A stretch of DNA of 64,000 nt, taken from NCBI GenBank assembly GCA_045534635.1, contig JAZSKB010000014.1:1-64000 (forward strand). Direction: 5' to 3'. The notes under the pieces were generated by a model. It searched no databases, was not told the origin of the DNA, and was given only the letters and a program-made list of their open reading frames with translations. Positions 1 to 8,381 of the stretch are shown in pieces. Numbering within the stretch: the first letter of the stretch is position 1; each line of letters begins with the position of its first letter. Source of the stretch: UBA1205 sp045534635. Its GTDB lineage: Bacteria; Bacteroidota; Bacteroidia; Bacteroidales; WCHB1-69. The position numbers were made by a program, and so were the translations under genes.

Positions 1-2
1 TT

Positions 3-440
3 TATTATTTAACTTTTGGGGATATTTCCTTTAATAAAGATATTGGAGGAAATTATGCTGATGCCGCGGGTAGTTTGACTTATGGAGGTGTAAATAATGA
101 CGGACAGAATATTATTAATATTAACATGGCAGAAAAATATGCTGGAACTACAGGCACTATGTTACATGAGTTTAAACATGCTCATCAGTATTTTTTGGGT
201 GAATTAGGTTTTTATGTTGATAACAACGGGAAACCACTAGGTAGAACGAGTAATAATCAAGTGCTTGAAAGAGCAGCTAATTATAGAGGTGATGTTTATT
301 CTTATAGGGGAACACCAAGTCGAAACAATTATCAGTTAGCTCCTTTTTATAATTCATTAGAATCATTTTCAAGTACTCCACAAGAACATATTAGAACAGC
401 AGAAAAAAATGGGAATAGTTATATTTACAATAAAAGATAA
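3..440 (+). CDS. C-terminal part of a metallopeptidase-domain protein (5' end outside window)
   Basis: The reading frame is open from the left window edge to a stop at 438-440, so only the last ~145 residues are visible. They contain an HEFKH (HExxH) zinc-metallopeptidase signature, followed about 35 residues later by a conserved-looking LERAANYRGD stretch whose Glu could be the third zinc ligand. The visible part shows no signal peptide and no T9SS sorting domain. A short C-terminal HExxH domain at the end of a longer protein, with a small secreted gene starting 5 nt later, resembles the C-terminal toxin domains of RHS/polymorphic toxins. That reading is an inference, because the upstream body is missing. 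A TTG at 75 could serve as a start, but the frame continues upstream without a stop, so a partial gene is more likely. Confidence 0.55.
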   Translation, partial: YYLTFGDISFNKDIGGNYADAAGSLTYGGVNNDGQNIININMAEKYAGTTGTMLHEFKHAHQYFLGELGFYVDNNGKPLGRTSNNQVLERAANYRGDVYSYRGTPSRNNYQLAPFYNSLESFSSTPQEHIRTAEKNGNSYIYNKR

Positions 441-444
441 AAAA

Positions 445-1224
445 ATGATTTATAAAAAACGTCTAATAATAACATTTATTTTTTTGATAATTTGTTTGTT
501 TGCTAACCGCATAGAGGCACAAACCTATTATGGGAACAATGGACAAGGAAAATTTGTTATCTTAAATGATAGTATAGGAGTTTGTTATTTTAATGCAGGA
601 ATTGGAGTAGATATATGGCTGTGGCATCCAGACACTTGCCGAATACGAAAGAATTTTGACACTTTATTTATAACAACCATCAATAATCCGAAAATGGTTC
701 ATCTTTATCCTTCAAATGACAATATGAAAATTGAGCATGTATTTCATCTTCCAGTAATAACGCTCTATAGTTATAATGCAGGATTTGACTCTTGGAAAAT
801 AGAAGCTCTCGGAGCATGGAGTGATAGCATTCAGAGAAAAACGTTTGTAAAAAATGCTTTTTTAGAAAAAGGTAGAATGTACGTGATGACAGAATGTTGG
901 TGGCATTGGTATGAGAGATATTCATTCTTTTGTGACAGTTCAGGTATGTATGATATAGAAATTGACTTTGGTAGCAAAGGTGTTGTTTTGGAAGAAATGC
1001 CATTATTAATCAAGGGAAAAAATTTAGTGCCTATAAATGATAGTTTACAAATACAATGTTGGGCAAAAAATGGTTTTTTCTTTCCACTTATGCAAAAAAG
1101 GAAAAAGCCAACCTCTTTTCAACCATTGTATATTCTAACTCAAGGAAACAAAAATCTTCCTAAAGATATTAAAGATATGAGTTTTCTTCCAAAAAAATAT
1201 TTAAAATACTTGAAAACAAAATAA
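445..1224 (+). CDS. Secreted hypothetical protein (259 aa)
   Basis: I do not recognise the family. The ATG at 445 is chosen over an in-frame ATG at 409 because it gives a clean Sec signal peptide (MIYKKRLIITFIFLIICLF, then ...RIEAQ with a probable cleavage site) and lies 5 nt after the upstream stop. The mature part is rich in Trp, Tyr and Cys (for example a CWWHWYERYSFFC stretch) and ends in a Lys-rich tail. Its tight coupling to the metallopeptidase-domain gene suggests co-transcription. If that gene encodes a toxin, this could be its cognate immunity protein, but nothing in this sequence proves it. Confidence 0.6.
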   Translation: MIYKKRLIITFIFLIICLFANRIEAQTYYGNNGQGKFVILNDSIGVCYFNAGIGVDIWLWHPDTCRIRKNFDTLFITTINNPKMVHLYPSNDNMKIEHVFHLPVITLYSYNAGFDSWKIEALGAWSDSIQRKTFVKNAFLEKGRMYVMTECWWHWYERYSFFCDSSGMYDIEIDFGSKGVVLEEMPLLIKGKNLVPINDSLQIQCWAKNGFFFPLMQKRKKPTSFQPLYILTQGNKNLPKDIKDMSFLPKKYLKYLKTK

Positions 1225-1368
1225 TATTCTAAAATATTAACTAAGTTATGTAACATTTTATTCCAAAAAGTGTGATATTTTTGGTTTTGGTGGGATGTAA
1301 ACATGTCAAAGAGATATGCTTTCAAGAAAAAATTTGCAAAACATTTTACGGTTTCTGTAAAAAATGCT

Positions 1369-1376
1369 ATCTTTGC
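1369..1376 (+). promoter_or_regulatory. -7 promoter box (TATCTTTG) of the gldH-like gene
   Basis: TATCTTTG followed by CAG matches the Bacteroidota -7 element TAnnTTTG. It lies 56 nt before the ATG at 1432 and inside an otherwise non-coding gap (1225-1431). Confidence 0.6.
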
Positions 1377-1431
1377 AGATTATAATTAAAATTTGTTTGA
1401 GTGTCTATTATTTTATTCATTAAGCATTTTT

Positions 1432-1914
1432 ATGAACCGAAGTAGTTTGACTTTATTATTAATCTTATTTGTAGGATTGTTTTATGGTTGTCATTTTTCA
1501 CACACCCAAGAAAAAGCACATTTCTTTTCAGGCAGTGTTTGGAATCGCTTTGTCCCATTTGAAGATACGTTAAAAATAGAACATCCTGATTTAGTTTACG
1601 ATTTAAATATTCAATTGAGCGTTTGGAATACTTTTGAACATAGTTTGATACCGTTACAAGTGATAATTACATATCCAAATGGACAAGAAAGTGTTTTTAT
1701 TAAACATTTGTCTATCAAAGATTTAGATGGAAACTTTTTAGGAACAGCCAAAGGAGACATTTGGACAACAAATATAGATGTCTTTTCTGAAAGAGAATTT
1801 CCAGAAAAAGGCAATTATATTATTAATATTCAGAATTTAACACAATATTACGACTTACCAAAAGTAAGTGCTATAAGTTTTACATTAAACGGTCAAAAAC
1901 CTAAAAAAAATTAG
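1432..1914 (+). CDS. gldH: GldH-like gliding-motility lipoprotein
   Basis: The protein is about 160 aa and starts with a lipoprotein signal peptide (hydrophobic core, then LFYGC, with Cys as the predicted lipidated residue). The body is a single beta-rich domain containing LDGNFLGTAKGDIW and a FPEKGNYIINIQ motif. These resemble the GldH family pattern in which a 'dxxGxwLGxgxGdI' stretch is followed by 'fpxxGxYxfxixq'. GldH is an outer-membrane lipoprotein needed for gliding and T9SS function in flavobacteria and is kept in many non-gliding Bacteroidota. The start at 1432 is preferred over the TTG at 1393 because it places the signal peptide at the N terminus. The next gene, pheT, starts 27 nt downstream. 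Family assignment is by motif memory, not a search. Confidence 0.6.
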   Translation: MNRSSLTLLLILFVGLFYGCHFSHTQEKAHFFSGSVWNRFVPFEDTLKIEHPDLVYDLNIQLSVWNTFEHSLIPLQVIITYPNGQESVFIKHLSIKDLDGNFLGTAKGDIWTTNIDVFSEREFPEKGNYIINIQNLTQYYDLPKVSAISFTLNGQKPKKN

Positions 1915-1941
1915 TCTAATAAAAAATAAAAATAGTCAACA

Positions 1942-4404
1942 ATGAAAATATCCTACAATTGGTTAAAGGAATATACAGCAATAGAATTACCAGCAGAAGA
2001 AGTAGCAGAAATGCTCACAGGTTGTGGATTAGAAGTAGAAACCACAGAAAAATACCAAACAATTCCCGGAGGACTTGCAAATTTGGTAACTGGTAAAGTC
2101 CTTACTTGTGAAATGCACCCAAATTCAGACCATTTACATATAACAACTGTAGATATTGGAACAGAAACTCCTTTAAACATTGTTTGTGGAGCCTCCAATG
2201 TTGCCGCAGGTCAAAATGTAATAGTCGCTCCTATTGGGACAACTCTTTATCCTATTGAAGGAGAATGTTTTAAAATAAAAAAATCCAAACTTCGTGGAGT
2301 AGAATCTGAAGGAATGATTTGTGCAGAAGATGAAATTGGCATTGGCAATTCTCACGAAGGGATTATTGTTTTGAAAGATAATCCAACTCCCGGAACTCCT
2401 GCAAGTGAATATTTTAACATCTCTGATGACATTGTTTTTGAAATAGGTCTTACTCCCAATCGTTCTGATGCCACTTCTCATATAGGTGTAGCAAAAGACC
2501 TTTTGGCTGTTTACAATTTGAAATACAATCAACAAAATAGATTGAAATATCCAGATACAACAAGCTTTTCTGGAAATGCTCCTCATTATATTCGTGTAAA
2601 TGTTGAAGACAAAGAAAAATGTCCTCGATATACAAGTTTGTGTATAAAAAATGTAAAAGTTGCACCTTCTCCAGACTGGCTCAAACACAAATTGAATGCT
2701 ATTGGCATACGTCCGATTAATAATATTGTAGATGTTACTCAATTTGTATTGTTTGAAATGGGACAACCATTACATGCTTTTGACGCAGATAAAATTATTG
2801 ATAATCAGGTTGTTGTAAAACTTGTAAAAGATAATACGCCATTTATTACCTTAGACGGCGTTGAACGTAAGCTTAGCGACCAAGATTTGATGATATGCAA
2901 TGCTTCTGAACCTATGTGCATTGCTGGTGTTTTTGGTGGAGAAAAATCTGGTATTACCGAACAAAGCACCAATGTCTTTTTGGAAAGTGCTTATTTCAAT
3001 CCTGTTTCTATTCGTAAAACTTCAAAACGTCATGGTTTAAAAACCGATGCTTCTTTCCGTTACGAAAGAGGTTGTGACCCTCAAATTACTCGCAAAGCCA
3101 TAGAACGTGCAGCCTTGTTAATTCAAGAATTGGCAGGTGGAGAAATCTCAACAATAGAAGATTTTTATCCTCAAGAATTTGAAAATTGTAAAATCGAATT
3201 GAATTTCAAACGTTTATCTCAATTAATCGGCAAAAATATTCCTAATGAAATAGTTGTCAATACATTGAGTGCTATAGGAATAAATGCCATTGAGCAAGAC
3301 AACGAAAAAGCAATTTTTCAAATTCCTACTAACAAAGTAGATGTAACTCGCGAAGCCGATTTAATAGAAGAATTTCTACGTATTTACGGCTACAATAATA
3401 TAGAAATTCCAACACAGATAAATTATTCACTATCTTTTTTACCTCAAAATCCAATGATAGAATATAAAGAAACTATATCTAACTATTTGAGCAGCAATGG
3501 ATTTTGTGAAGTAATGAATAATTCCTTAACCAAAGCAGAATACGCTGAAAAATTTAGTTTTATCAAAAAAGAAGAAAGTATTTCATTGATAAATCCTTTA
3601 AGTCGAGATTTACAAAATATGCGACAAACGCTTTTGTTTGGTGGATTAGAAAATATTATTCACAATATTAATCATGCCAACAAAGATATGAAACTATATG
3701 AATTTGGCAATGTATATCACAAAAATATTGGTATTTCTCCAAACGAAAATGTAACTCAACGTTATATAGAAACGCCAAAACTCGCATTGTGGATAAGCGG
3801 TAAAAAACAACATGAATCTTGGCAAGAAAAACAAACAGATGTAGATGTGTTTTTTCTTAAAAACATAATTATCAATGCGATAAACAAAACAAATGCCAAT
3901 ACTAATCGCTTAAAAATACAATGTTCATCGGAAAACAATTACATGAACAATGTACTTACATATCTTTTGGACAACGAACCAATAATAGAAATAGGAGAAG
4001 TTAAAACTGCAATTTTAGAAAGTTTTGACATTAAACAAAAAGTATTTTATGCTGAAATAGATTGTAATTTATTGGTAAAAGCATGCAAAGGTCAAAAAGT
4101 AACTTTTGAAGATTTAAATAAATTTCCGGAAGTCAATCGAGATTTGGCATTGTTGATAGATACAAATATTACCTACGAACAAATTGAATCTCTTAGTTTT
4201 AAAACAGAAAAACGTTATCTAAAATCTGTCAATTTGTTTGATGTTTATCAAGGAAAAAATATTGAATCGGGTAAAAAATCGTATGCAATACGCTATGTAT
4301 TATCAAACAAAGATAAAACATTGACCAACAACGAAATAACAAACATTATGGATAAATTAGTTGCAGCCTATGAAAAAGAATTAGGTGCAAAATTAAGAAC
4401 ATAA
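1942..4404 (+). CDS. pheT: Phenylalanine--tRNA ligase, beta subunit
   Basis: The enzyme charges tRNA-Phe with phenylalanine as an (alpha-beta)2 tetramer in the cytoplasm. The 820-aa length is normal for the bacterial beta subunit. The N terminus (MKISYNWLKEY) is typical, and the usual domain order can be followed: an EMAPII-like tRNA-binding domain (about 40-150, with HPNSDHLHI), a B3/B4 editing domain (about 210-400, with GQPLHAFDADKI), a B5 domain (about 405-480, ending in the VTREADLIEEFLRIYGY motif), a catalytic-like core, and a C-terminal FDX-ACB anticodon-binding domain (about 725-818, with FPEVNRDLALLID). pheS is not in the window; in Bacteroidota the two subunits are often unlinked. 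The gene lies between the gldH-like gene and a histidine kinase, all on the same strand with short gaps. Confidence 0.97.
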   Translation: MKISYNWLKEYTAIELPAEEVAEMLTGCGLEVETTEKYQTIPGGLANLVTGKVLTCEMHPNSDHLHITTVDIGTETPLNIVCGASNVAAGQNVIVAPIGTTLYPIEGECFKIKKSKLRGVESEGMICAEDEIGIGNSHEGIIVLKDNPTPGTPASEYFNISDDIVFEIGLTPNRSDATSHIGVAKDLLAVYNLKYNQQNRLKYPDTTSFSGNAPHYIRVNVEDKEKCPRYTSLCIKNVKVAPSPDWLKHKLNAIGIRPINNIVDVTQFVLFEMGQPLHAFDADKIIDNQVVVKLVKDNTPFITLDGVERKLSDQDLMICNASEPMCIAGVFGGEKSGITEQSTNVFLESAYFNPVSIRKTSKRHGLKTDASFRYERGCDPQITRKAIERAALLIQELAGGEISTIEDFYPQEFENCKIELNFKRLSQLIGKNIPNEIVVNTLSAIGINAIEQDNEKAIFQIPTNKVDVTREADLIEEFLRIYGYNNIEIPTQINYSLSFLPQNPMIEYKETISNYLSSNGFCEVMNNSLTKAEYAEKFSFIKKEESISLINPLSRDLQNMRQTLLFGGLENIIHNINHANKDMKLYEFGNVYHKNIGISPNENVTQRYIETPKLALWISGKKQHESWQEKQTDVDVFFLKNIIINAINKTNANTNRLKIQCSSENNYMNNVLTYLLDNEPIIEIGEVKTAILESFDIKQKVFYAEIDCNLLVKACKGQKVTFEDLNKFPEVNRDLALLIDTNITYEQIESLSFKTEKRYLKSVNLFDVYQGKNIESGKKSYAIRYVLSNKDKTLTNNEITNIMDKLVAAYEKELGAKLRT

Positions 4405-4417
4405 ATTTGTTTGTTTT

Positions 4418-5473
4418 ATGGATAAAAAGCATTTTAAACCTTCTATCATTGCATTAATCAATGCAGGATTAATTATTCTAATTGTTTCGGGTGTTTTTTT
4501 ATTATGCCATAAAATTATACATCTTTCTGAAAATCTTTCTATCTTTATCGGTGGAATGATTGGTTTTATCATAGGTGTTTTTATTATCAAATTGAGCATC
4601 AATCGTTTTATTCACAATAGAATTTGTATGATTTACAATATGATGCACGATTTTAAGGTGTCCAACAAAACACATTCTACTGCAAATTTTTTATCAAAAG
4701 ATATTGAAGATGTTGAAGAAGATACTATCGCCTATATACAGGCAAAAGAAAATGAAATTAAACAATTGAAAAAATTGGAAGATTATCGTAAAGAATTTCT
4801 TGGCAATGTCGCACACGAACTCAAAACACCATTAACTGCAATTCAAGGACATATTCTTACGCTTTTGGATGGAGGTATCAACGATGAAAATATCAATATG
4901 TTATATCTTCAACGAAGTGCTTTCAATATAGATAGAATGATTGGAATTGTCAACGATTTAGACGAAATTGCAAAATTGGAAAACGACCGATATTTGCTTC
5001 GTATGGAAAAATTTAACCTCAAAGAACTTCTTGATGAAGTAATTGATACTTTAGATATTAAAGCAAAACAACTTCATGTAAAAATTATTACCGATATTTC
5101 TTCCGATACAATTTACAATGTTATTGCAGACAAAGAAAATATCCGAAAAGTATTTGTTAATCTAATAGATAATGCCATTAAATACAATGACAAAAGCGAT
5201 GCAATAGTAAAAATTTCATTTTTTGAAGAATCAACAAAATATTTAATAGAAATAACTGACAATGGCATAGGAATTGATAATCAATATCTTCCGCGAATAT
5301 TTGAACGCTTTTTTAGAGTTGACAAAGACCGTTCTCGCAAAACAGGAGGCTCTGGATTAGGTTTAGCAATTGTAAAACATGTTATTGATGCACACAAACA
5401 AAATCTTACCGTTAGAAGTGAATTGGGAAAAGGTACTACATTTGGTTTTACACTAAAAAAAGATGGTGCTTAA
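4418..5473 (+). CDS. Membrane sensor histidine kinase (orphan)
   Basis: 351 aa. Two transmembrane segments (about 10-30 and 41-60) separated by a loop of only about ten residues leave almost no extracytoplasmic sensor domain. A cytoplasmic coiled linker (about 95-125) follows. The HisKA H-box FLGNVAHELKTPLTAIQGH carries the phospho-acceptor His133, and the ATPase domain has clear N (NLIDNAIKYND), G1 (DNGIGID) and G2 (GGSGLGLAI) boxes. It resembles PhoR/WalK-type kinases. No response regulator is adjacent, so the partner must be encoded elsewhere. It starts 14 nt after pheT and its stop overlaps the stop of the convergent DUF456 gene by 4 nt. Confidence 0.93.
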   Translation: MDKKHFKPSIIALINAGLIILIVSGVFLLCHKIIHLSENLSIFIGGMIGFIIGVFIIKLSINRFIHNRICMIYNMMHDFKVSNKTHSTANFLSKDIEDVEEDTIAYIQAKENEIKQLKKLEDYRKEFLGNVAHELKTPLTAIQGHILTLLDGGINDENINMLYLQRSAFNIDRMIGIVNDLDEIAKLENDRYLLRMEKFNLKELLDEVIDTLDIKAKQLHVKIITDISSDTIYNVIADKENIRKVFVNLIDNAIKYNDKSDAIVKISFFEESTKYLIEITDNGIGIDNQYLPRIFERFFRVDKDRSRKTGGSGLGLAIVKHVIDAHKQNLTVRSELGKGTTFGFTLKKDGA

Positions 5474-5946
5474 AATATTGCCCAAATAGTAAATCCTATA
5501 TAAATAAAACAAACTAAAAATTTGGCAAAAGTGCCTGCCAAAAAACCAATTAAAGCCCCAATGGCTGCACGTAAAGATGGATTTAATGGTGTTCCATTGA
5601 GCAATTCTCCCAACAATGCTCCAACAAAAGGCATAACAACAATACCTATCGGTGGGAAAAGAAATAATCCTGCTATTGTTCCAATAAAACAACCAATTGT
5701 TCCTAATTTTGAACCACCAAATTTTTTTGTTCCTATTCCCGGAACAATATAATCGAGGATAGTAACCCCAAGAGCAAGCAAGCCTAACATCAACAAAGTT
5801 GTTATAGAAAAATCAACTTTTGATGTCATTTGCAAAACAATTATTCCAAGATATGCTATCGGAGGTCCTGGCAAAACAGGAACAATACAACCTGCAAGAC
5901 CAACCAACAATAATGTAATAACAATAATATATATAATTATTTCCAT
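5470..5946 (-). CDS. DUF456 family membrane protein
   Basis: About 158 aa and almost entirely hydrophobic, with four to five predicted membrane helices and many small-residue motifs. The N-terminal LAGCIVPVLPGPPIAYLGI segment and a central Gly-rich stretch are typical of DUF456, a widespread bacterial membrane family of unknown function. The ATG at 5946 is chosen over the one at 5961 because it avoids overlap with the upstream spoIID-like gene, which stops at 5951, and begins directly with the first hydrophobic helix. The two genes probably form one operon. Confidence 0.85.
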   Translation of the reverse strand: MEIIIYIIVITLLLVGLAGCIVPVLPGPPIAYLGIIVLQMTSKVDFSITTLLMLGLLALGVTILDYIVPGIGTKKFGGSKLGTIGCFIGTIAGLFLFPPIGIVVMPFVGALLGELLNGTPLNPSLRAAIGALIGFLAGTFAKFLVCFIYIGFTIWAIF

Positions 5947-5950
5947 ATAA

Positions 5951-7120
5951 CTATAAATCAATTATATCTGTATATTTTATAATACGAACATCATTAAAAT
6001 AAAAACATAAAATATCAATACAACTATATCCTTGTTTTACCATTTCTATAGCACCTTCTTGACTCAATCCTACTCCATGACCATAACCTTTCCCTTTCAA
6101 ACGAACATAATCTCCTTCGGGATAAACAGAGAAAAAAGTAGAACGCAATTTAAAATAGGTACGCATATCTTTTAATAAAATAGAATCGGAGCCAATAATC
6201 CAATATTTTACACGATTAGGTTGTTCAAAAGAATAAATTGCTCGTTGTTCTTCTGTATCTTTGAGATATTTTTCTCCATATTTTTCTACAAAATATTCCT
6301 TCCAAATTCTTTTGGGTAACAATTTTTCCCATTCATAATTTCTTGCTCCAACACTAAATGTATCTTGTTTTGATTGCAAATAGGAGATATCATGTTGCCA
6401 AATATTTCCCGCCGATTCTGTTTGACCACCACTATTAGAATGATATGCTGGAGATATTAATTTATTGGTAGAATCCACTATTACATCGTTGAATGTTTCG
6501 TATGTCGCTCGCAAAATATCAGCTTGCGTACATCGTCCCTTATACGATTGACAATGAACAGCATCGCACATATTATAACCTTGTTTTATGTGTCTATTAA
6601 GATTTGCTAAACAATAAGTTCTTGAGGCAATTGCTTGTATTTTAAAGAATTCTACATCATCAGAACTGCCATATATCTCCGATTGAACAACTCCTGCTAT
6701 ATATTTCTCTAAATTAATAGTATTTACCAACAACAAAGTATTACTAAGAGGAGTTATTCGTAAATTTTCTTCGTAAACTCGTTCTTGTGGCAATTTCTCC
6801 GTTTTCAGCGAAAAAACATTGTTGTATTTTGTTCCAATAAATTCTACTTCCGAAAATGTGCCTATCAATTCTATTCCTTGTTCTAATCTAACTTTCTTTT
6901 CAAAATAGGTTATCGTTATTGAAGAGCCTGCTTCTATATTAATACTTGACAATTTATTGTTGTCACAAATTAATGTATATCTTCCTGATACAGTAGAAAA
7001 TACAACAGATTGTGGAGTGAGTTCTGTCAACAATCTCACTTTAATGTTAAGGGCAAAAGTTGGAATGGATAGAACTAAAAAAAATGCGATATATATACTT
7101 TGTCTAATTTTGTTCATCAT
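5951..7120 (-). CDS. SpoIID/LytB-domain protein, secreted
   Basis: 389 aa with an N-terminal signal peptide (SIYIAFFLVLSIPTFA). The SpoIID domain is recognisable from NLEKYIAGVVQSEI, the KIQAIASRTYCLAN segment, HSNSGGQTESAGNIW, and the C-terminal GKGYGHGVGLSQEGA motif. In Firmicutes SpoIID is a peptidoglycan lytic transglycosylase. The Bacteroidota homologues keep the glycan-binding/catalytic fold, so an envelope role in cell-wall remodelling is likely. It has two adjacent Met codons (7120 and 7117) as possible starts. It is followed by the DUF456 gene 4 nt later. It probably uses the promoter box at 7244-7251. Confidence 0.9.
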   Translation of the reverse strand: MMNKIRQSIYIAFFLVLSIPTFALNIKVRLLTELTPQSVVFSTVSGRYTLICDNNKLSSINIEAGSSITITYFEKKVRLEQGIELIGTFSEVEFIGTKYNNVFSLKTEKLPQERVYEENLRITPLSNTLLLVNTINLEKYIAGVVQSEIYGSSDDVEFFKIQAIASRTYCLANLNRHIKQGYNMCDAVHCQSYKGRCTQADILRATYETFNDVIVDSTNKLISPAYHSNSGGQTESAGNIWQHDISYLQSKQDTFSVGARNYEWEKLLPKRIWKEYFVEKYGEKYLKDTEEQRAIYSFEQPNRVKYWIIGSDSILLKDMRTYFKLRSTFFSVYPEGDYVRLKGKGYGHGVGLSQEGAIEMVKQGYSCIDILCFYFNDVRIIKYTDIIDL

Positions 7121-7243
7121 AAAAATTTATATAACCTATTTAATCTATATAGTTTAAAAAAGATAACGAAAAAAAAAGACAAATTATTGTATATTCCTTT
7201 TTTTTATTAAAAGATAGTGATAGATTTCACAAGATTCCACAAA

Positions 7244-7251
7244 CAAAGTTA
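7244..7251 (-). promoter_or_regulatory. Possible -7 box (TAACTTTG) upstream of the spoIID-like gene
   Basis: On the minus strand TAACTTTG fits TAnnTTTG. It leaves a leader of about 120 nt before the start at 7120/7117. The rest of 7121-7328 is AT-rich and shows nothing else I can support. Confidence 0.4.
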
Positions 7252-7328
7252 TAAAAATCTATTTTTTTGTAATGTATAAAAAACAAAACAATCTTTTAAT
7301 AGTAGAGATATTAACTTGATATTCAACA

Positions 7329-8381
7329 CTATTTATCTATCCCCAACTCCATTAGACGGCTAATAGGGAAATTTGACATTTCTTCTTTTTTTATTTTCAA
7401 AAAATTTGATTGACACAAAAAAAATCCACTAATTATTTCTATCTCAATAAATTGTGCAATAATTGTTTGATGTGTTAACTGGTGTTTTATTGGTTGAAGA
7501 ATTTTCTTTATTCTAAACGAACATTCTGAAAAATAGTTTTTAAACTCTTGAAAATCAATAATTTCTCCTATGTCATATTTTCGTTCACATTCTATAAGAG
7601 GAAATTCATACAATCCTGTCCAAATATCTTTAGAAGTTCGTTTGTGAAGATAAGTAAAACCGCTATCAATAATATTGAAATAATAAAAATATCGTTTTTT
7701 CAGTTGTATTTTTTTTGACTTAATCGGCAAACAATCTTGTAAATAATGATTTTTTGCGAAACAAATATTTTCAAAAGGACAGTAATCACAATTAGGATTT
7801 TTGGGTTTACACCAAGTTGCGCCAAAATCCATTATTGCTTGATTGAAAATATCTGGTTGTTTTTTATCAATAATCTTCTCTGCCAATAGTTTAAATTCTT
7901 TTTTCCCTTGAATGGTGTCAATAGGGGTTGACACTCCAAAAATTCTTGCCAAAACACGATAAGCATTTCCGTCAATAGCCGGAAATGGCAATTTAAAAGC
8001 AAAAGAAGCTATTGCCGCTGCTGTATAATCGCCAATTCCTTTTATTTGTTTGATTTTATCATATTCATTTGGAAAAATACCATTATAAGTAAACACTATA
8101 AATTTTGCTCCTTGATGCAAATTTCTTGCACGAGAATAATATCCTAAACCTTGCCAATATTTTAAAATTTCATCTTCTGAGGCATTGGCTAAACTAAAAA
8201 CATCGGGGAAACGTTCAATAAAACGAAGATAATAATTCCATCCTTGGTCTATACGTGTTTGTTGCAAGATAATTTCAGAAATCCATATTTTATACGGGTC
8301 TTTTTGATTTCTCCAAGGTAATTCTCGTTTATTTTCTGCATACCAAACCGCTAATATTTCAAAAAAATCATTCATTGTCAA
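7329..8381 (-). CDS. mutY: A/G-specific adenine glycosylase
   Basis: 350 aa. This base-excision repair enzyme removes adenine paired with 8-oxoguanine. All key features are present: the LQQT motif with catalytic Glu36, the helix-hairpin-helix KGIGDYTAAA (about 114-123), catalytic Asp137 in AIDGNAYRV, and the 4Fe-4S cluster ligands C191-x6-C198-x2-C201-x5-C207. The C-terminal third is the NUDIX-like 8-oxoG recognition domain and is divergent. The gene overlaps the end of the upstream 887-aa gene by 14 nt, so the two are translationally linked. An alternative start two codons in (Met3) is equally possible. Confidence 0.96.
   Translation of the reverse strand: MTMNDFFEILAVWYAENKRELPWRNQKDPYKIWISEIILQQTRIDQGWNYYLRFIERFPDVFSLANASEDEILKYWQGLGYYSRARNLHQGAKFIVFTYNGIFPNEYDKIKQIKGIGDYTAAAIASFAFKLPFPAIDGNAYRVLARIFGVSTPIDTIQGKKEFKLLAEKIIDKKQPDIFNQAIMDFGATWCKPKNPNCDYCPFENICFAKNHYLQDCLPIKSKKIQLKKRYFYYFNIIDSGFTYLHKRTSKDIWTGLYEFPLIECERKYDIGEIIDFQEFKNYFSECSFRIKKILQPIKHQLTHQTIIAQFIEIEIISGFFLCQSNFLKIKKEEMSNFPISRLMELGIDK

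Noticed and set aside
2173..2766. A 197-codon minus-strand ORF inside pheT
   Set aside because: It is antisense to an unmistakable pheT reading frame and has a low-complexity Phe/Tyr/Asn composition.
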